Positions 32,280 to 42,840 of a stretch of 64,000 nt of DNA are shown piece after piece. The DNA is from Berberis thunbergii. Lineage: Eukaryota > Streptophyta > Magnoliopsida > Ranunculales > Berberidaceae. Below the pieces are notes generated by a model. The model searched no databases. It saw nothing but the letters and a program-made list of their open reading frames with translations, and had not been told where the DNA came from. Made by a program: the position numbers and the translations under genes. Position 1 is the stretch's first letter, and every line of letters starts with the position of its first letter. The stretch is from assembly GCA_003290165.1 (NCBI GenBank), contig QNQO01007629.1, positions 1 to 64,000 of the forward strand. The letters are read 5' to 3'.

Positions 32280-32640
32280 CTCTTCAGAATGACGCTGGGT
32301 TCTCAGTCCTCATTGCAAAATGTGAAGTGAAAGGAGCCTTGGTGGACACATGAAGCTCTCTGAACGCCTTGTTTCTCTGTGCATTCAGCAATATGCATCT
32401 CAAATAGGAGAACTTAACACCCACCAATCACCCCATGATCGAGTTCAACAGAGAGAAATGTTTCCCTATTAGGAAAATTAGTCAAAAGGAAGTGGCGAGA
32501 GAGTCACAATTACGAAAGTTCCTTGTACAAGATTTCATGGTGATTGATGCTTCGTCCACCTACAACATCATCCTGGGAAGGTCTTGGCTCCATCAAATGG
32601 AGGCAGTAGTTTCAACTCCGCACTAATGCAACAAGTACAC
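32280..32640 (+). pseudogene. Aspartic protease with TGA in the active site
   Basis: GALVDT is followed by TGA (32,351-32,353) exactly where the catalytic DTG glycine codon belongs, then SSLNALFLCAF. FNREKCFPIRKIS and VIDASSTYNIILGRSWLHQM (the ILGR-W-LH flap/C-terminal motif of gypsy retropepsins) follow in the 32,435-32,626 frame. The enzyme would cleave Gag; this copy cannot. The same TGA at the same codon occurs in unit 1 (14,043-14,045). Confidence 0.82.
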
Positions 32641-32869
32641 TGCCAACCAGACCCAATGAACTATTCGAGGAGACCAACCTTCAGCAAGAGGCTACCACTA
32701 TGCAATGTTGAAACAACTAGATTGTTAGTAATTACAGCTCGGGCCCGCGGGACAGACATATCAGACACCGGGCATAGATAAGGGGGAAGAATCAATAGCT
32801 TCTGCCCCAGTGGACGAGTCAATATCATGCCTTACAACTCTGCGTCCCCCTTTTGTAGGGGCTGAACAT

Positions 32870-33760
32870 TTAGGAGTAGGCTTAGTCACAGCGCAAGGCT
32901 TCTTTAAGCGAACAAAGAAGATAGTGCCTCATTCAACTCTGTCCTCCTTGACGAACTAGGAATCTTAACCCTCGGGAGCTTCCTCTTCTTCAAAGATGAT
33001 TCGCTACAAATTTAGGTTTCGAAACTCTAAAGAGAGTACGAGCCTCATGTCAGTAAGCCCACAGTCCACTGAGCTTGATATTAGAATACTAGATGACATC
33101 TTCCACCCTCATCCAAGGCATGTCTCAAATTTATCCATGGTTGCTTCGTCCCCAAAAAAAGGGGGCGTAGTTGGAATTTTTTTGTAGAAAGTATGAATAA
33201 TTGTTCACTATACAATCATCACCAGCAGGATCGAGAACGGAATTAAAACTTACTTAGTTGCTTGAACTCCTGCCCGATCAGACAACTAGCAAGCTCTAAA
33301 TACTGAGTTTGCAGTAGCCAAGATGTAATACTTTTTCCATAGCGTGAATTCATCAGGAAGATTTCCTAAACAAGCCGGTGACGTAACCACACACACAACA
33401 TGCTCATTTATCTGAGGAGAGGTAAGCGGTTGGATCACCCTAGGAGACACTCGGACACTAGCGTCCTTCGCCCTAATCAAAATGACGATCATATTCCTGT
33501 ACCAGCTCGACACTAGCTGAGCGGGCAGAATGCTGAGGTACACAAAGAAACTCTAAATTTCCTTGATGACAATAAAGCAGATGCCCGATTGAAGCATACC
33601 TCGGTGCAAAAGATAAATCTTTTCGGATAAGACAACAGCATCTGATCAGCGTCCCATGTGAAGAGCATCAGATCTTCAAGGATCCCATACTGTTCATGAA
33701 AGCCCTCCAAATTTGCCTTGGAAATCGACCTCTCCTCTGAGATCGAAAGAGTAAAGGAAA
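32870..33760 (-). pseudogene. Antisense ORF fragment of the complete gypsy copy
   Basis: On the minus strand, frames 33,710-33,513 (MEGFHEQYGILEDLMLFTWD) and 33,543-33,286 (LPDEFTLWKKYYILATANS) are followed by the Lys/Arg-rich region at 33,060-32,880. This last block matches 20,155-20,385 at nucleotide level (GGGAGCTTCCTCTTCTT shared). The coiled-coil half present at 17.6-19.4 kb is missing, so an internal deletion joins this ORF almost directly to protease. Function unknown. Confidence 0.55.
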
Positions 33761-33937
33761 TAAACGCTACAAAGAAGGGGATCTATATAAAAAACATAAT
33801 TCCCACCTTTATTTTGAGCTGGCGCAAGCCCAATCAATGATGTGTGCTGCTCGAGGAGATGATTCAGATTCAAACATCATGACTGCTCAGGTCCTTCATG
33901 ACGTGACTTAGTGGATCGATGAGCTGGCCCACTAACT

Positions 33938-33950
33938 CGGGGGGAGTAGC
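33938..33950 (+). other. Polypurine tract
   Basis: CGGGGGGAGTAGC lies directly before the 3' LTR start TGATGATACA, the position and composition expected of the plus-strand primer site. Confidence 0.75.
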
Positions 33951-34584
33951 TGATGATACACCAAATCGTCCTTTAATCTGCCATACATGTGTCATGATAA
34001 TCTCATCAGTAGAACAAAGCGAGCTTGATTTCCCATCCAATTTGGCAGAGCCCAGACAACACTAAGCCCATTTTGGCAAGATCCAGAGGAATTGACCCAA
34101 ATTACAGCGCCCTATCAAGCCTAATACCCATAAGGCATAATAAGGCAAGTATCTTGGAAATCGGTCTAGGACGGACAGACCAACAATATATCGGTTCCAA
34201 CTAGAAAACAAATACTGGGGTATAAGTTGCACATGAAAACTCCCCTACATGGGGAACACTCCAATAGGGAATAATCTCTCATAGATCTAGGAACATAAGT
34301 CGTGTAGGGAAACTCTCCTACATAGACGACTCCCAGCAAGGAAATGATCTCTAGCAAAATATATTTTCCTAAACTATGACACCAAAGGTCTAGCTGAACA
34401 AGGACTCTCGCATTATAAATAAGACACGGGATTGCTGAACAAAAGTATGTTGCAAAACCTAATTTACAATTTTACACCTTTCTCAAGCCTTGTTTGACTT
34501 TAGCACCGCCACAACATCGGTCTTTGTCTCACGTGTGTTCCCTGTGCAGGTCAAGGTCAAGGAGAACAGGATTCGACTATATCA
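33951..34584 (+). repeat. 3' LTR
   Basis: It begins TGATGATACACC and ends GACTATATCA immediately before the TSD atctc. TATAAATA is at 34,414-34,421. Matches the 5' LTR along its length. Confidence 0.9.
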
Positions 34585-34589
34585 ATCTC

Positions 34590-35520
34590 TATAATGGATG
34601 TAATTAAATAAACAAGATATCATTGTTGTCTAATTCATTCTATCACACCTATTTAGATTTTGGGTACTCCTAGAACTTCCTTCAAGACACACACCCTTAC
34701 TTTTTAAATCCTTAAGAGTTTTGATTCCATAGCTATTCTATATGGAATTCTTTATTTGATGTTCGTAAGTACCTACATAGAATATCTACAAAATATTGTT
34801 AAACCTAGCTTACTTGCTTTTTGTAATGAAATTTCAAAGCAGTTGAAATACTTTGTTTGCAAGCTGGCTTTAATAAAATAGTTTGTCATTTATGATAACA
34901 TTATGTTATCATTTTAAATAGTGTCCAGTAGACAATCTTCAATATTAGATAACTAATCTAATACTTAATGCACAAAAACACTATTGTCAGATTTATCTTT
35001 CTTAATTTTTCTACCATACGATAACTTTTTTTTTGGTGCTTTACAAGCTCGAGTCAAGTTATATACAGAGCTCATACCTCTAGAACATGCTCACATCTTT
35101 AGCATACAAATGCTCTAAAAAAGTCAAAAAGCCCAATTGTAGGTTTTAAAATACATGTAGAAGTCATTGCTTTGGCAACCCGCCAAGGGTTGAATGTGTT
35201 GGTGGGATTTGAAGAACAGAAGAATATAACAATCCTTGAAGATAAACTTCTCTATTGTTAAGAAAGTACTTCTTAGCAAGACCACTGAACCAAACACCAG
35301 TAGTGAATTATGTGATCTTCTACTGATACCTTGGGTGATTTGAATTAGTATTTTACAAACCTCGACATCATAATTCAAGAGAGCTCAAGGAACAAACCAT
35401 AAAACACAATATAGGAAAATGTATCTAAGACTAAATACCCATTTTATACACTTGTAAATCTGAGCAACTGCCTCACACAAACCACTTTCCATGTTCCATT
35501 GTAAGGTTGAATCATCAAAA
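34590..35520. other. Intergenic, nothing recognised
   Basis: AT-rich. The 84-codon minus frame at 35,124-35,378 has no recognisable motif. Spacer between the gypsy copy and a pararetrovirus relic. Confidence 0.35.
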
Positions 35521-35529
35521 TCAAATGAA

Positions 35530-35790
35530 ATATTCCATGAAAAGGAACCTTCAAATTTCTTGCATGTACTTTTTATAATAAATTCTATAAATGGTACATC
35601 AATATTCCATTAGTAATAAACAATGAATACAAGATCAATACTATAGCCTTGGTCGATTTAGGTGCAGACTTGCATTGCATTTCAAACAAAATTAATTTCA
35701 TTTAAATACTTTGAACCAATAAAGGAACAATTATACACAGCAAATAGGCAACAATTACAAGTCAATTACAAATTATAAAATGTTTACATC
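35530..35790 (+). pseudogene. Endogenous pararetrovirus (Caulimoviridae) protease relic
   Basis: A broken plus-strand frame carries ALVDLGADLHCIS around 35,645-35,685, in the form of the caulimovirid aspartic protease active site followed by C. The catalytic D-T-G is D-L-G here. Downstream, around 35,710-35,780, a short FEP-KEQLYTA-R segment fits the same domain. Stops interrupt it, and there are no viral genes beyond about 260 bp. It is a molecular fossil without coding potential. It lies on the strand opposite to the pararetrovirus relic at 40.3-60.7 kb. A diverged Ty3 protease is the alternative. Confidence 0.5.
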
Positions 35791-35799
35791 CATCACCAA

Positions 35800-36431
35800 A
35801 ATTATTCAATTTTAGCATTTTAATACATTATGCCTCAAGATGTGAATTTTAAGAAAATGTTTCTAATTAAGTCATTGTGCAGTTTTGTGCTTATGTGATA
35901 TATGAAAGCTCAGTGGTGACCTAAATGAGGTTTTGTAAATAACAATGACTAAGTTTGGAACTAAGCAATTGAAATATTATGTGGAAATTTGGTGGGTACA
36001 TTATGTGAACATTACATGAGTATAATATCAAATATATATTATTTTGAAATTAGATGTCTATGTGATAAATTGTGTTAAATTTGCATATGGTAGATTTTGC
36101 TACGTATTCACCTTAGAGATGAATTTGTTATTAGTACATTGAAATTAATTTGTGAGGATTCAGTTTTTGATGTGATGAATTTGAGTATTTGTATAATTAA
36201 GCAATTTGGTATTTGCATATTATGAATTGAATTTTATTGTTATGTAATTTGATTGGTGGATTTTATAGTTATCCTTGAGATGCTAATGGTAAGAGAAGGT
36301 ATGTTAATGTCTTATGGTTCATATGAGTATTTGATTGTGATGCATCTGAAGCTACATTTTATATTTAATTGATTTTTATGCTCTTTTCCACTACTCCGAA
36401 AAAAAAAAGTGAAAAAAATCGGGGCGTGACA
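35800..36431 (-). repeat. Possible LTR fragment in reverse, ending CGGGGCGTGACA
   Basis: The plus-strand end AAAAAATCGGGGCGTGACA reads TGTCACGCCCCGATTTTT on the minus strand, a frequent start of plant Ty3/gypsy LTRs. The preceding 600 bp is AT-rich and gene-free, as an LTR body would be. Neither the other LTR end nor a TSD was found. Confidence 0.35.
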
Positions 36432-36805
36432 CGAACACGATGGGGTTTGATGATCAATCCAATAGAAAGATTGTAATCATACTCTAAGACTTGCAAGTTC
36501 GAATAACATCAAAGGCTTCCAGGTGGTCCAACTTGTGCCCAATCCTTATCATGCCAACTAACTTACGGGGAATCTCTAGTCACTTCCAAGATCGTGAAGA
36601 AAATATTTCACATAGATCAAGAAAGAAAAGTTTCTACCAAATATGATAGAACAACAACCACAATCCATACAACATTGCCGTGATGAAAGTTATATTTTTC
36701 CATCTTTATAGAGGAGCTGATCATGGACTTCCTATTTAGATTCCACAAAAGCAATAAACAGTTTTTATTAACATTAACAAGACAAAAGGCTCATAGACTA
36801 GCCGA

Positions 36806-37102
36806 CACTACACCAAATTGACACTTTTGTAACATCTCTAAAAACAGTATCACTTTTGAGATGTTACAATTCACCAAACAATTTTAAGTCAAAACTAAAT
36901 TTAGTCTAAAAATGAAAAACAGTAACACAAAAAAAATGATACAATAAGTTGGATCACCATGAATAGTATCACTTTTATAATCATACTCTTTATGGTGATA
37001 CAATTATTGTATCATTTTGTTTGTGAAAATATGTAAAATTGTTACACTTCAAAAGTGATACTGTTTTTTGGGTTGTTACAAAAATGTCAATTTGGTGTAG
37101 TG
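36806..37102. mobile_element. Mini-CACTA element, TSD CGA
   Basis: CACTACACCAAATTGACA at the left is a perfect inverted repeat of TGTCAATTTGGTGTAGTG at the right, bracketed by cga (36,803-36,805 and 37,103-37,105). Subterminal TAACATCTC/AAAAGTGATAC motifs recur in both orientations. At 297 bp it is non-coding and depends on a CACTA transposase elsewhere. Its termini differ beyond CACTAC from those of the large CACTA at 42,170, so it belongs to another family. Confidence 0.93.
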
Positions 37103-37105
37103 CGA

Positions 37106-38525
37106 AATTAGTTTACATTAATTTTTTATGCACTCCACATCAAATTTTCTATTATTATGTAAGAAGTGCTTTCACTCCTATATTTGTAGCTTAGACTAAT
37201 TTATGATGCACTCCCTACCAAATTTCCCATTCTTTTATAACAAGTGTTTTACTCCTATGTTTGTAGCATTCTGTCTCGCTGTGCTCAGTAAGAAGGATGA
37301 ATGTAAAAGAAAACATCATAACCGTGGAAAAAATGAATGAAAAACACTATTGCATACCTCGCTTGCCTATGCTAAAAAAAACCTGTTTCCCAGAGCTGAA
37401 GATCAAATCTGAGAGAAGAGGTTTGCCATCTATCACTGACACGCATTATCAACTAAAATTTTTAACTCAAAGTGGTTAGTGTTCGAGCATTGAGCATTAA
37501 TGAAGCCAATAAAGAGGCCAAACTTGGTGGAAATCGGGAAGAAAATTGTAGGGACTTATATTTCAAAAGTTGAGAAAACAAGTAGTTGTTTGGCAAAATA
37601 TACTACAATTTAGAAAAAGTTAAGTTTTCCTAGCTGATAGTCAAACATTGCATATATCACTCTATGAATGTCTATTTTGGCTCAAGAGCAAACTAAGGCT
37701 AGGAATTTGTTGTTAAGGTGGAGTTTATTTACAAGATAAAATTAGAAAAGAAATTTTATCTATCGTAAAATTTGGAATAGTGTTTTATTGTTCATTACTG
37801 ACTAGGACAAATGTCAAATCATAAGGAATTGAAGATAAATGATGGCTAAGATTTAAAGTTGGGAAAGATGCTAAGGCTGAGATTCATATTCTATAATGAC
37901 GGAGACAGAAAGTATTGTGTTTTATTTTTCTCAAAATAAAAATTATCACAACTATCTATTTAATTGTCGAATTTCGGTAAACGAGGTATTGTTGAAAATG
38001 CATTTTTGAAAATATTTCCAACAAAACAAATGATCAGTGCAAACACTTAAATGAGTCGAACATCTTAATGCACATTTAAACAAAAATCTTGAACTTCACA
38101 TTTTGGAAAATTCAAAGTTTGGGGGAGAACTTACTCTCGATGTTTATATTTTTTTCTCTAACTGATTCAAACTTGACCAAGTCTAATCCTAAAGTTTATA
38201 GTATATAATTTTTTTCCCTAATTGATTCAATTTTACCTTAAAATAGGCTTCCACTTAAAAACTTATTGAGTGCGAATGTGGAGACGGTGGCGGGTAGCAA
38301 CAAGAAAAAAGTATGTGAAGTGCCAACAAGACGAGGAATACCCTAAAATATATACATTTTATAATATTTGAGAAATTGTCATTACCAGAACTGACATTCC
38401 GCCTGCAACATTCTTTTCATCTATTTAAAACGACCAGACACGTGCCAAAGCTAAAAAAATGATGCTCTAACATTGCAAAGATGATATGCTTTGCTGATTA
38501 TCCTTCCTGACTTGGTTCACTCCTT
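37106..38525. other. Intergenic, nothing recognised
   Basis: AT-rich with scattered short frames (37,297-37,479 plus). No repeat or domain found. Confidence 0.35.
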
Positions 38526-38835
38526 CTATTGTTGATTCTCCTCGCTCTTGCCAACCATTAATAAAACTACTGAGGTAAGACTCTCCACACGCATAACCAT
38601 TTTAAAGCAACTATCAATCCCATCCACCTGGGGTGGTCTTGTGCTTTTACTTATCAGGTCATATAAGAACAACTTTTCATACTCCAAATGCATTACAGTC
38701 TCACCATTCCTTCGAAATATCAGTGGAACGAAATATATCTTAGGTTGTTCAATCGACAACAATCTAGTCCATGACTCCTCCACCCCGTTATCCTTCATCA
38801 CCCATACATCAACACGTTTAATAAAACATCAAACA
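38526..38835 (-). pseudogene. F-box-associated (FBA) domain fragment
   Basis: The minus-strand frame reads RVDVWVMKDNGVEESWTRLL, then a PLIFRRNGE turn, LFLYDLISKSTR and VESLTSVVLL. This is the VWVMKEYGV.ESWtK.f....PL...kNGE.l......l..YD pattern of the C-terminal FBA domain in plant F-box proteins (SCF ubiquitin-ligase adaptors). About 100 codons remain. No F-box or N-terminal part follows upstream; from about 38,940 the sequence becomes a gypsy LTR piece. The last residues MVGKSEENQQ before the stop may be the original C terminus. Confidence 0.72.
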
Positions 38836-38939
38836 TTGAATGACAATCATGTATCACTCCCAACCATCGAATAATCGACTATTCCTTGATAGTGTATCAT
38901 TGTATAAAGTTAGAAAATTAGTCTGTAAACAGTTTTCGA

Positions 38940-39112
38940 TCACATTGACCTTGACTTGCACAAGGAATACATATGAGCCAAAGACCATCATTGTGGCGGC
39001 CAATGGCAGTCTAATGCTTAAGTCAGACAAGACTTGAGAAAGGTGTAATGTTGTAAATTGGATTTTGTAGCGTACACTTGTTCCTCAACCTTGTGCTCTA
39101 TTTATCATACGC
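38940..39112 (-). repeat. Fragment of the Tat-like gypsy LTR (reverse)
   Basis: On the minus strand it contains ATAAATAGAGCACAAGGTTG, GCTACAAAATCCAATTTACA, ACACCTTTCTCAAGTCTTGT and TTCCTTGTGCAAGTCAAGGT in the same order as the last ~190 bp of the LTRs at 12,150-12,340 and 30,468-30,620. The rest of the LTR is missing. Confidence 0.75.
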
Positions 39113-40340
39113 CCTTATTCGGCTGTGTCTTTGGTAGCGTAGTTTAGAAAAAAATATTAGTTTTGAGATCCTTTCCTTGTTAGTATATGAATTTTAAATA
39201 AAAATTGCAAATTTATTCTAAATAGAGTAAAAACTACTCTAAATATAATTAATAAAGAACATCTTAAAGAAGATAAAAATTTGAATTTGAAAAAATATTA
39301 ATCCACCTTGTCGGGAATAGAAATTGAGATAACCATGCCATGACTATGATTTAGCATAAGAAAAATAGAAAATAATTTTTAAAAAAAACTTTATTTACCC
39401 TTTAAAAAGAGTTAATTAAGATGAAACAAAGATAAATAAACAAAAACCTTAATACTTGTTTTGTATAAAAGATGAATAAATCAACAATAAGTTGTACAAC
39501 TTATAAAGGGTTGCTCAACTTTATTTTCTTAAATGTTTTTTTATATAATTGCCAAATTATAATATATAGTTTTGGTAGATAATACTTGGAAGAATTGAAT
39601 TGGATTTTTGATAGAATAACATAACGATAATCAAAATAAATTGAACAGTAATTGAAAATAAACAAAATAATTCGAAATAGCAACAAAAAAAATAAAAAAA
39701 AATAACTGACAAATAGAATAAATTTTATTCCATCAAAAACCAAATTACAATGATCAACCTACGCTCGTATTATAACTAAGCTAACTTCTAAAACAAACCC
39801 TAAACCTAATAGAAAACATTGTCCTAATAATAGTAGAATTCTTAAAATGCCTAAAATACAACTATTGCTAATAATACTATCCTAATTAATTACATCAATT
39901 TTACAGAACACTTTAAAATTGAGGGGCATCTTTCGGCAGTTATAAGAGTTAATTAGTTGTCGACTGCGTAGTGGGTTTGTGATTGAGAAAGCTTCATTTT
40001 ATTGAAAGGGCATAGTATAATTTTCTTTGATTTTTTAGGGGGGTTCAATTAGAAAAGTTAGTGGACCCACCATATTCTCTATAGGATGTCAAAAGATTTG
40101 AATTTTAAGGAGGCAACTGCCCCCTTGGGTTGTACATTCCGCTAATGTACATGTTAGTCAACAACGTCGCTCTCAACTATTTTGTGAACTTCATTCATTT
40201 CTCTTTTGACATTGAGAAACAATATTTCTCTATTCTAATGTTTTTGTTTGTTAGGATAGATGGGCGTTGTTTGTGGCAAAAGTGAAAAAAATTTCTTGAA
40301 AATTATTTAGTTTTAAAAATACTAGATCCTTTTATATTTG
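39113..40340. other. AT-rich spacer
   Basis: No coding or repeat signal beyond A/T runs. Confidence 0.35.
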
Positions 40341-41587
40341 TATATTTTCATTTTTGAGTTGATGAATTTCTTGTTTAAGGCTATTTGGAGTTCTTGTATT
40401 ATGATTGGTCGTTGCTGTGGTGATAAGAACCTATCAATGATTTCTTGAAGGTTATAATACAGTTTATTTTATTTTTTTATAATTTTTATTGTTTGCTTAT
40501 TAATTTCTTCGTGTATTGATTTTTGTTCTTTTGATAATAAGGATTTTTGATATTTGAAGGTTTTGTGTAATTTGTTCTTCTATATTTGTTTGTTTTTCTA
40601 TTTATTTATATTTTTGTTTTAATTTTGATGAAGAAGCTTTGGTTGGCTCATAGCCATATTGTTGACAAAAATTTGCTAATTCTTTTCTGTCTGTTATGTT
40701 TTGATGTTTGAGTTGGGCTCTAAGATTGAGATTATTGTAGAGTTTTAAAATTACTTCATTTGTTTTTGCTATTAAGTCTCCATAAGTTAGTCTGTCATAT
40801 GGAATACTCCATTGTTTTGAGTTATATAATTGTTTCTAATTGTTTTTACAAATGTTGAAGGAAGTCCAAATAATAATTTTTCATTCCAAAAGGGATTATT
40901 TGCTTTGGTCTATTCATGAATTTTGAGAGAAACATATCTTTGTATCATCTAAAATCTTGAAGTTTTGGACATCGTAAATTCGTAAGGATTTCTTTTGATT
41001 TTTTTTTTAAATGAGTTGAGTCACCTATGAAGTGTTTGAGTATTGCAAAGATTAATGTTGATACTGTGTCTGAGATGTCATATCCCAGTTCATTTTTTAT
41101 TGGTTGACCATAGTTATCTACTTTGACGGATTGTAAAATACTTGCTTGTTCTTGGGATGAGAGATAATGATCACACTCTCCTTTTAATTGACCAGTAAAA
41201 TGGCTATAATAATTTTTGCAATTTGATTATCATTTTTCTTCATTCCTATGAGCAGATGCTAACATAGTCATTTCTAGGGTTGTAGCCATTATGTTTTGTT
41301 CACTTTGGCCATCAATGTTCCATTCATAAATGGAACCAATTGAGTAATGAGAGACTGATTGTAATCCCTTTTCTTTAAACTAAGGATCTGGGAAAGAAGG
41401 TTTTAGATAATAATTTCTTGTTGTTGGCATAGGAGTAGCATTTGAAGTTGTCGTATTTTTAAAATTTATTGATTTTGGTAAAAAAAAAAAATTTTGATTG
41501 TCTAAGGAGTTAGAATCCTCTGAGCTTGTTTGTTGTGATTAACCATTGACTTGTTTTGAAATTGTTGGTCTTTAAAGTTCTAAACCA
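40340..41587 (-). pseudogene. Endogenous pararetrovirus coat-protein region (3' part)
   Basis: On the minus strand, discontinuous frames between about 41,360 and 40,640 resemble the conserved coat-protein core of Caulimoviridae integrated in plant genomes. I base this on YEWNIDG near 41,340, FTGQLKGECDHYL near 41,190 and NFCQQYGYEP near 40,650, in order. Multiple frameshifts and stops break it. No protease, reverse transcriptase or zinc-knuckle region was found downstream. It is a non-functional fossil. The LINE at 41,588 interrupts it, and its upstream half lies at 59,752-60,720. Lineage within the family is not resolved. Confidence 0.6.
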
Positions 41588-41768
41588 AGTTTAAGTAAGG
41601 GGTATTTTAGAGTTACAATTAAGAGAGGCGATTTGGAGGCGATCTCGGAGGCGATCTCAATTAGCCAAGGGCAACTCGGTCTTTTTTTGGGTGATTTAAT
41701 CATCACCATTAGATTTATCTCTTTTTAAAATATGGATAATTAATTCCTAGGGCTTCATAATTTTCTTC

Positions 41769-42169
41769 ATGGCGACTCCTCAAGTCGCCATTGGGGAGTG
41801 GAGGTGCTCCAACCGAGGTCAAGCATCAGAGTTTCCTCCAAGCTTTGGGGGTTGTGAAGAAGGCTATCATTGAAGAAGAACCTATGAAGGGGAATAGTTT
41901 TCACAAAGATGGTTGCCCGACTCTTTCAATGAATGTTTCTGAAGCTTTAAGATGTGAAAGGTATGTGGAAAAGTTTGTTATGGTTCTTAAGTTCTCTAGC
42001 TATCGCCCTTCCCTTGAGGCTATCAGTGAAACCATCCATAGATCTTGGGGAGTTATGGGTTATTTCACCATGGGCTTGTTAGATCCAAGACATGTGATTG
42101 TTAGATTTCAATCGTAAGAGGAAGTTAGTAAAGCTTTATCGCGAGATTCTTTTATGATCCGAGGGGTTA
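41769..42169 (+). pseudogene. LINE ORF1, 5' part (DUF4283)
   Basis: An ATG at 41,769 opens a short frame. A neighbouring frame (41,791 onward) carries the recognisable sequence HQSFLQALGVVKKAI, then ALRCERYVEKFVMVLKFSSY, IHRSWGVMGYFTMGLLDPRH and VIVRF, the DUF4283 domain found at the N terminus of plant L1 ORF1. A stop (42,115-42,117) follows, but homology continues (SKALSRDSFMIRGV) up to the CACTA insertion. ORF1 proteins bind LINE RNA. The start frameshift and the stop show decay. The ORF continues at 49,714. Confidence 0.75.
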
Positions 42170-42189
42170 CACTACTACAAATATTAGCT

Positions 42190-42460
42190 TAGGTAACGCC
42201 ACTTAGATAGCGCTTTTTTAAAGAGCTATCCAAGTGGGCGCTAGGATAGCGCTTATTTGTCTTTAAAAAAAAATAATAAAAAAAAACGCTACAATAGCGC
42301 TTTTAAATTTTTTTTTCAGTTAAGCGCTATCTTAATTATGTCTTAGATAGCGCTTTAAAAAACGCTATGTGAAAAAACGTTACCAAAACTACCATAGCGC
42401 TTTTAAAGTGCTTGGATAGCGCTTTAAAAGCGCTATGCTACTTTCCTCTTGTATAGCGCT
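42190..42460. repeat. CACTA left subterminal motif array
   Basis: Repeated TAGCGCTTTT, AGCGCTAT and their complements, in both orientations and spaced about 15-35 bp apart. The AGCGCT core is palindromic. Confidence 0.85.
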
Positions 42461-42589
42461 TCAAATATCAAATTAAATCTCGTTTTTTAAGATCTTGATA
42501 TGATCGGACGGTTTATATCAAAAGCCCTAATAAAAACCTAAATCTCGACCTCATGTCTTTTGGTTTTGCTTTTGCCATTTTTTCAAACA

Positions 42590-42750
42590 CAGAGAGAGGA
42601 GGGACGGAACAGAGGCGAGGACGCGAGGAACCAGATCGAGGAGGCGAGGAACCGAGGAAGGAGGCGACTCAGGCGAGGAACCGAGGAAGGAGGCGACTCA
42701 GGCGAGGAACCAGAGGAGGCGAGGAACCGAGGAGTCGCAGGGAAAGGACC
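42590..42750. repeat. GC-rich 29-bp tandem repeat inside CACTA
   Basis: GCGAGGAACCGAGGAAGG and GGCGACTCAG recur at a 29-bp interval (about 42,644 and 42,673), with shorter GAGGCGAGGAACC variants around them. The Arg/Glu-rich frames here are repeat artefacts. The high G+C stands out from the AT-rich surroundings. Confidence 0.7.
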
Positions 42751-42840
42751 AGGTTCGTCTCTCTCGCTCGACTCTCACTCAGTCACTGTTGGTGTTTTGT
42801 GTTTTGTGTTTTGGGGGTCTGATTGAACATTTGGGTTTTT

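Larger units (their letters stand above)
30054..34584 (+). mobile_element. Defective Ty3/gypsy element with both LTRs and 5-bp TSD
   Basis: The 5-bp duplication atctc sits at 30,049-30,053 and 34,585-34,589. Both LTRs begin TGATGATACACCAAA and end with CA. The interior is only 3.3 kb: PBS, gag, protease, part of an antisense ORF and a PPT, with no reverse transcriptase, RNase H or integrase. It is therefore a non-autonomous Tat/Ogre-like member that needed a helper to move. The LTRs differ visibly (584 against 634 bp, with an insertion of about 45 bp and several substitutions), so the insertion is not recent. Confidence 0.92.

Noticed and set aside
42553..42826. Arg/Glu-rich frames near the CACTA left end
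   Set aside because: Arise from the 29-bp GC-rich tandem repeat; they overlap in two frames with equal length.
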